The translations under genes and the position numbers were made by a program. This document shows, piece after piece, positions 55,488 to 64,000 of a stretch of 64,000 nt of DNA. Each line of letters starts with the position of its first letter. Positions within the stretch are counted from its first letter, which is position 1. The notes under the pieces are model-generated. The model had not been told where the DNA came from. It saw only the letters and a list, made by a program, of their open reading frames with translations, and ran no database searches. Source of the DNA: Imbricaverruca yamaguchii (lineage: Eukaryota; Arthropoda; Thecostraca; Neoverrucidae); NCBI GenBank assembly GCA_034440575.1, contig JAOTOL010001568.1, forward strand, positions 654,001 through 718,000. Reading direction: 5' to 3'.

Positions 55488-56485
55488 CACGCGCCCTGGA
55501 GGACCTCGAAATATTACGCGCACTGGATGGGGGGGGGGGCAGATTCCACCCCCTACGATCTCGGCTCCTACAGAGGCTAGAGCAACAAAATTCGCAGGGT
55601 GGATGGATACGATGGTGAACTCTATTGTGTGCCAATTTCATGACCTTCGGTCAATATCTTTAAGGTCAAATGAGGTCAAAATAGCACAATTTCATGGTTT
55701 TGCGTGGATTGGCTTGTCATTGTTATGGATCGCTGTGATTGTGTTTAAATGCTCCAAAATTGGCATTAACGATGTTTTGGACATTACTAATGATGCATTA
55801 CTAATGATACAGATGCCAGATCCGCCATTTGACCTCAGGTCACCTATATAGGAGCACTTTAGCAAGTCATTACCGGCTCCAGTTACCGGAACCGGGCTGC
55901 CCACCCAACTGCTCCGCTGGGCGGTTCGGCACAATCGGCATCGTAAAGATAGGAGTGAAATACATGAATAAAATATGGAAACGCTTAGGCACACAATGAC
56001 AAACAGTAGATTTCGGGATGTGTAGGGAGTAACATGTAAAGTGACATCAATCACATGACTGTCATTTGCATTTTTGACAACATTCTAGTTGACCAAGTTT
56101 GGTTCTATTAGCCTGTCATGAACTTGACCTGACTTGACCTCGGCGACCTGACATGACTTTTAAATTAAATTAAAATTATATAGCATAACAAAATGCATCA
56201 AACAAGTCGCTAGTGTTGTCAAGAACAGTTCCCTTTTGCCAATATACGGGAAGCGCATCAGCGCCGAAATTTGTGGTCTGGCGCTGATAATTTTTTTTTA
56301 CTTTAGCGACTCCTAACTGGAAAAACATTTCGGTCGATGTTCATTTTTCTTACCTTAAACAACGCGCCGGTCATTTATAAGCAGGTACACAAACAATAGC
56401 GCATATCGGCCGGTAAAATCTGGAGTTACCTACGAAATACCGCAGGGGTCGGCGGAATTCGCCCCCTCCCCTTCCAGGGCGCGTG
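55488..56485. mobile_element. 998-bp TTAA-flanked MITE, related family
   Basis: Flanked by TTAA (55484-55487 and 56486-56489) with perfect 13-bp inverted termini CACGCGCCCTGGA. It shares the subterminal G-run/CAGAT/CCCCC architecture and AGGTCA words with the 54.2-kb element, but the interior differs. Confidence 0.8.
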
Positions 56486-56547
56486 TTAAAGCGCCTCGAC
56501 CGACTGACTGACTCGTGTACTGACGGTCTCACTGAGTAGAGTGACAG

Positions 56548-57415
56548 ACTGACTGACTGACTGACTGACTGACTGACTGACTGACTGACTGACTGACTGA
56601 CTGACTGACTGACTGACTGACTGACTGACTGACTGACTGACTGACTGACTGACTGACTGACTGACTGACTGACTGACTGACTGACTGACTGACTGACTGA
56701 CTGACTGACTGACTGACTGACTGACTGACTGACTGACTGACTGACTGACTGACTGACTGACTGACTGACTGACTGACTGACTGACTGACTGACTGACTGA
56801 CTGACTGACTGACTGACTGACTGACTGACTGACTGACTGACTGACTGACTGACTGACTGACTGACTGACTGACTGACTGACTGACTGACTGACTGACTGA
56901 CTGACTGACTGACTGACTGACTGACTGACTGACTGACTGACTGACTGACTGACTGACTGACTGACTGACTGACTGACTGACTGACTGACTGACTGACTGA
57001 CTGACTGACTGACTGACTGACTGACTGACTGACTGACTGACTGACTGACTGACTGACTGACTGACTGACTGACTGACTGACTGACTGACTACTGACTGAC
57101 TGACTGACTGACTGACTGACTGACTGACTGACTGACTGACTGACTGACTGACTGACTGACTGACCGACTGACTGACTGACTGACTGACTGACTGACTGAC
57201 TGACTGATGACTGACGACTGACTGACTGACTGACTGACTGACTGACTGACTGACTGACTGAGACTGATTGCCAGACGGACTGACTGCCAGACGGACTGAC
57301 TGGTGACTGAAGGACTAACTGGCTGATTGACTAACTGACTGACTGAAGGACTGACTGACTGACTGACTGACTGACTGACTGACTGACTGACTGACTGACT
57401 GGCTCTCTGACTGAT
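56548..57415. repeat. (GACT)n tetranucleotide microsatellite, ~870 bp
   Basis: Perfect GACT repeat for over 500 bp (about 56548-57089), then increasingly interrupted (GACCGACT, GATGACTGAC, ACGGACTGACTG). All frames carry TGA or TGAC phases, so it is non-coding. Confidence 0.98.
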
Positions 57416-57500
57416 TGTTAAGTTAGGTTAGGTTAGTTTAGGTGAGGTTAGGGTTGATTAGGATATGTAAGGTTAGGTTGTGTTAGGTTGTCTGACTGAC
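57416..57500. repeat. Short interstitial TTAGG-type telomere-like repeat
   Basis: GTTAAGTTAGGTTAGGTTAG followed by GGTTAGGG and AAGGTTAGGTTGTGTTAGGTT, embedded in the GACT array. TTAGG is the arthropod telomere unit, but only about 8 imperfect copies are present. Confidence 0.6.
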
Positions 57501-58080
57501 TGACGGACGGACTCACCGATGCACTGACTGACGGTGTGACTGACTGACTGACTGACTGACTGGCTGTCTGACTGACTGACGGAATGACGGATTAACTGAC
57601 GGATGACTGATTGATTGACTGACTGATGACCTGGCTAACGGACTGACTGACAGATTGACCGACTTACTTACTGACTGACTGACTGACTGACTACCTAATG
57701 CCACTCGGGTTAACTTAGTGACGTATTTTATTGATTCAATCATTCGTCATGTATTCAGCATTCATTCGTTCGTTTATCCACTCATTCATTATTTACTAAA
57801 CTGCTGCTGGCTGACTGACTGACTGATGGATTAATCAGTCAGTCAGTCACTGACTGATGGATTAACTGGCTGACTGATTGATTGACGAGCTGGCGACCTG
57901 AATAACGGACTGACTGACTGACTGATTGACAGATTTACTGACTGACTGACTGACTGACTACCTACCGCCACTCCGGTTAACTAATCAATAACATCGAAGT
58001 ATGTTATTGATTCAATCATTCGTATTCAACATTAATTCGTTCGTTTATCCATTCATTCATCATTTACTAAGCTCCCGCTA
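57501..58080. repeat. Degenerate GACT repeat with a ~265-bp tandem duplication
   Basis: The block GACTACCTAMYGCCACTCSG...TTGATTCAATCATTCGT...TTCGTTCGTTTATCCAYTCA...ATTTACTAA occurs at about 57688-57800 and again at about 57957-58072, each preceded by GACT repeats. Confidence 0.8.
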
Positions 58081-58712
58081 ATAAGCTGTAGTGAAGGTAA
58101 GATATCAAGATGCACGCGTTCACTCTATACATTCCACGTTAATTCGCGTAATTTGGCGACTTCGTACAACCATACGTGGTAACAAAAGTACCCCCTCCCA
58201 CCAATACACCCGAGGGAAACTGGGATGGTAATTGGTTCTGAGGAGGTGGCACGCGATACATAACCTCCTTTTCTATATTGAAAGGCAGTTGATTAAGCGA
58301 CACAACTTGTTTGATTTGACCATGCCCAGCTCCTGCTAGATTCTGGGAAAATGCAGTGGTTTCCTATTGTTAAAAGCTCGCGAAGCGAGCAGCATAGGTG
58401 AGGTAAGCCCGGCGGAGGCCGGGCGTTCTGACCATGTTCATTTATTATTTCACGATGCACGTACAGTGGTTATTTTGGACAGTCTGGGCATAACTGAGAT
58501 ATATTTATATAGGAAGATTAAACTTGTGGCCAATAGTGAGAGCAGATGCGCAACAAATATTCCTACACAACCATAATACAATACCAACATCAATACAATA
58601 CCAATACTACATGCACTACACATGCCGTGCTTGTAGCACGAATTATAGAGGAGTAGTTTATAGAAGTGATATGAAGGCGATGGCCTAAGGGTGAGTTCAT
58701 AGTATACATGCA
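58081..58712. other. Intergenic DNA with two adjacent perfect hairpins
   Basis: GCTCGCGAAGCGAGC (58376-58390) and GCCCGGCGGAGGCCGGGC (58407-58424). No gene supported. Confidence 0.5.
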
Positions 58713-59641
<929 letters not shown>

Positions 59642-60060
59642 TACACCCATCTATTGTTGTGCGACGGGTATTGTTCATGGAGTTAGCCAGTGCTTGTTTC
59701 TTAAAGTTAGACAGCCTGCATGTTTTTGTTTCAGTCAGAAGTTTGTCATAGTGGAAGAGAGACGAGTATGCCCGCCTCTTTATGTATGGCTGGCAGGTGC
59801 AGGTGGTCGTCTGCACGAGTATGACGGTTTTGCAGGATAGAGTTTGCAGTGATCCGACCGGCAATGTGCGTTGGCTCACCCATCAGAATGATGCTGTGGA
59901 GCAAAATAAGACTGTGAACAAGATGCAGATGAAAATGAAAAAGGTGAGCAGACCCAGCTCACATCGGGCATCATGAATATGATCAAATTTCCGTATAATT
60001 GACACGACTCTAGTGGCGAAGTTTATTTTCTTGTCTAATCTGTGGATGTTTGATGGGGGA

Positions 60061-60128
60061 GCATTCATAACGTCCAAGGTTCATTTAATGCGAAAGTTCA
60101 CAACATCCAAAGGTTATGTGATGCTGTG
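60061..60128. repeat. AACGTCCAA-type dispersed short repeat, left of the Gypsy copy
   Basis: CATAACGTCCAAGGTTCATT and CACAACATCCAAAGGTTATG. The same motif reappears at 63356-63555 on the other side of the Gypsy fragment. Confidence 0.7.
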
Positions 60129-60362
60129 TGTTGACCCACATTCGATGTGATTCCACTCAGTACCTGGCGCCGCCTCTGCGCGCGGTCCGCCGCCGCGGGG
60201 CATGCTGACCCATTCGTTGTCCCGTGACCCGAGTGTTCAATAAAGCAGTTGGTACTGGACCGCCGCCGAGTTTACTACTTGGCGACCAGTGAGTGAACTG
60301 ATCGTGTCTCAGAGGTTTGGTGTGTCAGTTTCGGTTTTCTTTGTGTACGGTGAAGACGAGTG
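60129..60362 (+). promoter_or_regulatory. Putative 5' LTR end, poly(A) signal and primer-binding site of a Gypsy element
   Basis: AATAAA at 60239-60244 lies in a GC-rich block. TGGCGACCAGTGAG at about 60280 is the usual form of a Gypsy primer-binding site directly after the LTR. The left LTR border is not certain and no 3' LTR is seen. Confidence 0.5.
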
Positions 60363-63335
60363 ATGGCGTTTATTGACAAAGCGCCAGAGTTTAATGTATC
60401 AGTGGAGAGATTTGGGGTATATAGCCGACGCATCGAACAGTTTTTCGTCGCGAAAATATCAATGGTGATCAAGTGGAAAAACGCCGCGCTATCTTTTTGA
60501 GCGTTGTGGGTGCGAGCACATTTAGCCTGGTCGAGGATTTGATTGCCCCGAAGTCAGTACACGAAGTGTCGTACAAGGATTTGATTAAGCTGCTCTGCGA
60601 CCATTTCGAGCTTGAGGATTCATCGATAGTTGCCCGTTTCCGTTTCAACTCGTGCATCCGTGAACGTGGCGAGTCCGTGCCGGCATACGTGGCTCGGTTG
60701 AGGAAGCAAATAGACTCTGCGACACAGCGAGGCTTCGAGACACAGCGGGCCGGCGTTTCTGGATCGGTGCGCACGGTGTCACAGCCGTCGACACTCACCT
60801 TCTGCGTGCCCCTTTAAAGCGTGTCGTTGTTTCCGATGCGGTGGAGAGGGGCACATCAGGAGAGCTTGTTGCGCGGCGATACAGGCGCAGGAAATTTATA
60901 CCGTTTCAGAGGAGACGGTGGACAACAGTGCAATGGAGTTGACTTCAAGTGAAAATCGCCATTGTGATGGTGAGCGACAATCATACGATTTGTTTCGATC
61001 GCATTCGCAGTTCTCTAGGGGTGGACGTAAACCACCGCTTATGGTGGAAGCGTCACTGGATGGTAGGGATGCCTGTATGGAGGTGGATACTGGGGCTGCG
61101 GTCAGTGTGTGTTCTGAGCAGGAGCTGTTGCGTCTGTGGGGTCCTGATACACCTGAACTAATACCCTGTGGCTCCACGCTTAGAACGTATAGATGGGAGG
61201 TTCTGCCAATGTGTGGCCAGCTTGACGTGGCAGTGAAATACGGGAATCAGTGTGGTCAGTTACCGTTGATTGTTGTCAAAGGGGAGGGGCCGATGCTGTT
61301 TGGTCTCAACTGGCTGTCTCACCTCAAACTCGATTGGCCTTCGATCCGCCTTTTGTCGAAGAAGGGGGCCTGAGAGAAACTCTGAGGGAGTTTGCTGAAG
61401 TGTTTGAGGATGGCCTGGGCCGTTACAATGGAGAACCGGTCAGGATTTCAGTGGATCGAGATGTTCAGCCGAGGTTCTTAAAGGCTCGGCAAGCTCCCCT
61501 GGCTTATAGAGAACAAGTCGACGCCCAGTTGGATGAGCAGATTAAGGTGCGTCTTTGGGAGCCTGTCACACACCCCAGGTGGGCAGCGCCGTTGGTCGTG
61601 GTCCCCTGGGCAGACAGAACTGTGAGGATCTGTGGCGACTATCGCCTCACAGTAAACAAGGCTGCACCTGTTGAGCAACATCCCCTATCCGGTATCGAGG
61701 AATTGACATCGAAGTCGGTGGGCAGTAAGGTTTCTAAAAAATAGACCTGAGGTCTGCGTACAATCAACTCGTGGTAGAGGATGGGTCCCGAGAGTACTTG
61801 ACTGTAAAAACACATTGGGGCCTTCTTCGCCCCACCAGGCTCGGTTTCCGATATTCCTCTGCCCCGAGTCTCTTCCAGCGTACAATGGATACCCTCCTGG
61901 CTGGTATTCCGGGTGTGGGTGTGTTTCAAGATGACATCGTTGTTGCGGGTGACTCAGCAGAATCTCATCTGCAAGCTCTGCGTGAAGTGTTGCGCAGGCT
62001 AAAGGGGGCGGGCTTGCGCGTCAACAAACAGAAGTGCAAATTTGCTGTTGAGTGTGACCTATTTGGGTCATAAAGTCAGCGGCAGCAGGATAGAGACGAC
62101 TGTTGAGAATGTAGGGGCCATTGTGGTCGCGCCCACTCCCTCCAACGTGGCAGAGCTGAGGAGGTGGTTAGGCTTGATCAACTTCTACTCCAAGTTCTTG
62201 TCAAGGCTGTCTACAACATTGGCACCTATGTATACCCTGTTGAAACGGGGACAAGCCTGGACATTGACTAAGGCTGACCATCAGGCTTTCTGCGAAGCGA
62301 ATTACCTGCTGAAAAGCCCACCTGTCTTGGTGCATTTTGATCCGAATCGACCTGCAGTCTTGGCATGTGATGCGAGTCCTGTCGGAATAGGTTGTGTCTT
62401 AAGCCAGCGATTCCAGCATGGGGAGCAGCCTGTGGCTTATTATTCTCGGTCTCTGAATGACACGGAGCGTCGATACTCCCAGACTGACAGAGAGAGTCTA
62501 GCGGTCCTGACTGGAGTGAAACATTCCATTATTATTTGGCTGGCCGAACTTTTACTATCCGTACTGATCATAAGCCGCTTTTGGGCCTCATCGGTGAGAA
62601 TAAGCCTATACCTCTGATGGCATCGCCACGCGTGGTTCGTTGGGCGCTCATGCTGAGCGCGCATGATTACAGGCTCGAGTATGCGCCGGCTGCAAAGCAG
62701 GCACACTGCGATGCTCTGAGCCGGCTTCCGCTGCAGCACACTGCTGACTGTGTCATACCCCCTCCGTCTGCTGAGACAATCCACTTGATGGAGTTCTTGG
62801 ATTCAACTTTTGTAACGGCTGATCAAATTAGCCTGTGGACTGCGAGAGACCTGGTGTTGTCGCAAGTGACTAAGTATGTCCGGGATGGTTGGCCGACATC
62901 GGTTTTGTTGGGGCCCGAGTTCGCTCCATACAAAACTCGGATATCTGAACTGAGTGTACAGGATGGTTGTCTGCTTTGGGGCTCCCGTGTTGTAATTCCG
63001 CCCCAGGGCAGTTCGCACATTCTCAGGCTACTACATGATGGCCACTGTGGGGAGTCACGCACGAAGTCGTTCGTCAAAATGTATGTTTGGTGGCCAAAGT
63101 TGGATGACGACATCTCGAAGTAACAACTCTGTGAGGGGTGTCAGGAACATAGAGCCAGTGCACCTGAAGTGACCATTCACCCTCGAGTTTGGGCTGCGAA
63201 AGCATGACAGCGAGTTCATGTGGATTATTGTGGACCTATCGATGGGTGGATGTTTCTGGTCATTACGGATGCCCATTCGAAGTGGACGAATATATATCCT
63301 TCTCGCACAGCAACTTCATTAGGGACAATGGAGCA
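60363..63335 (+). pseudogene. Ty3/Gypsy retrotransposon gag-pol, frameshifted and 3'-truncated
   Basis: Domains in order: gag start at ATG 60363 with a frame break near 60460; a gag core with an apparent deletion near 60740-60810; a CX2CX4HX4C zinc knuckle (60828-60869); an aspartic protease with DTGA at 61086; reverse transcriptase with the FQDD catalytic box at about 61924-61935; RNase H (about 62330-62660, TDHKPLLGL); an integrase H2C2 zinc domain (LLHDGHC...WWPK, CEGC at about 63020-63145); and the start of the integrase catalytic core (DYCGPI...VITDAHSKW), where homology stops. At least five frame breaks are evident (near 60460, 60800, 61375, 61740 and 62070, with others in RNase H/integrase). 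It is a dead copy, and the rest of integrase and the 3' LTR are missing. Confidence 0.9.
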
Positions 63336-63339
63336 TCGG

Positions 63340-63560
63340 AGAGCGTCCAGTGTTCTACAGGTTACAACGTCCAAGGATCATAACGCCCAAAATGCAACAT
63401 CCAGTTGAAAAAGTCCAAAATGTATCGGATAGGGTGCGTTTATAACGTTCGGTCTTCATACCGTCCAAAGATCACAACCTCCAAACCTGGCTTCAGAGGG
63501 AGCGTTCATAACGTCCAAGATTGATTTAGTACCAAAGTTTATAACGTCCAAAAATAGTTC
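63340..63560. repeat. AACGTCCAA-type dispersed short repeat, right of the Gypsy copy
   Basis: About eight diverged copies of TTCATAACGTCCAAAGATC / ACAACCTCCAAA spaced 20-40 bp apart. They begin immediately where Gypsy homology stops. Confidence 0.75.
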
Positions 63561-64000
63561 CTCAGTTGTCCTCTAGAGGAGCCAGCGGAACCCTATCGGC
63601 AAATCGAGAATACTGAGAACATCTTTTCCTCAGAATGGAGCCTTAGGCTGGAAAATCTGTTCTAAAGGGGTGGGGAGGGTCTTGCCAGGTCGGAGCGGCG
63701 CCACCTTATTCTGGGGAGCGGGGATAGACTGCCATGTGATACTGGGGAATGTATCTGGACGTCTTTGCTCGTTAGTTCTTATCAGCTACTTGGACGGTCC
63801 TGCAATGCCGGAAGTATGGACTTTGACTATGAGGGGTGCGGCTCACCGACGCGCCGGGCCAGGCGTCTAAACAAGTAGTGGGGAACAAGTTTCAATGCAT
63901 GCAGTTCAGTTTAGTGAGCACATTGTAAAATGGAATGGACGATAGTTGCATTCGGGTCCAGGGTTATATTTCCATGGCATAAAAGCTAGAAAATCCATTT
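63561..64000. other. Unannotated end of window
   Basis: No gene, repeat or KChIP exon recognised. Confidence 0.4.

Overview
This is eukaryotic, almost certainly metazoan, nuclear DNA. It shows GT-AG introns, non-LTR and Gypsy retroelement remains, MITE-like DNA transposons and very heavy tandem repetition. By my coordinates about 19 kb, some 30% of the window, is tandem repeat. A classical cadherin whose membrane-proximal region is EGF-LamG (the non-chordate architecture), a KChIP-type calcium sensor and a short TTAGG-type run suggest an arthropod, possibly a crustacean. The species cannot be fixed from the sequence.

Layout. 1-538: 3' end of a non-LTR retroelement, then a GT microsatellite. 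932-12546 (+): the last six coding exons of a classical cadherin (end of EGF, LamG, transmembrane helix, p120- and beta-catenin-binding tail). The six exons chain in phase into 404 codons plus stop, followed by a 3' UTR to about 13.85 kb. 13.9-40.6 kb: intergenic or long-intron DNA holding minisatellites, a 1.96-kb terminal-inverted-repeat element inserted inside a 21-bp minisatellite, an old ~270-bp satellite and small MITEs. 40633-51673 (+): three exons of a Kv-channel-interacting-protein (KChIP) gene, covering an N-terminal exon, EF1 and EF2. The EF3-EF4 exons are not in the window. 51.7-64 kb: polypyrimidine tract, two TTAA-flanked MITEs, a long GACT microsatellite, a hAT-like element carrying a CA array, and a frameshifted, truncated Gypsy element.

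Most notable observation: in both genes the intronic minisatellites are built from the splice junctions themselves. Four of the five cadherin introns carry an array whose first or last unit is the real exon-intron boundary. Introns 1 and 5 repeat the 5' splice site (46-bp and 29-bp units). Introns 2 and 3 repeat the 3' splice site (about 58-bp and 35-bp units). The KChIP intron before EF1 repeats its 3' splice site (about 50-bp units). The genes therefore carry dozens of tandem decoy donors or acceptors next to each real one.

Second: the 1.96-kb element at 19027-20986 has a 5-bp target duplication and ends that resemble a V(D)J recombination signal (CACAGTG heptamer, 12-bp spacer, A-rich nonamer), as expected of a Transib/RAG-type element. 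No intact transposase is visible in it.

The two genes have unrelated roles, cell-cell adhesion and calcium-dependent modulation of K+ channels. Nothing in the sequence links them functionally.
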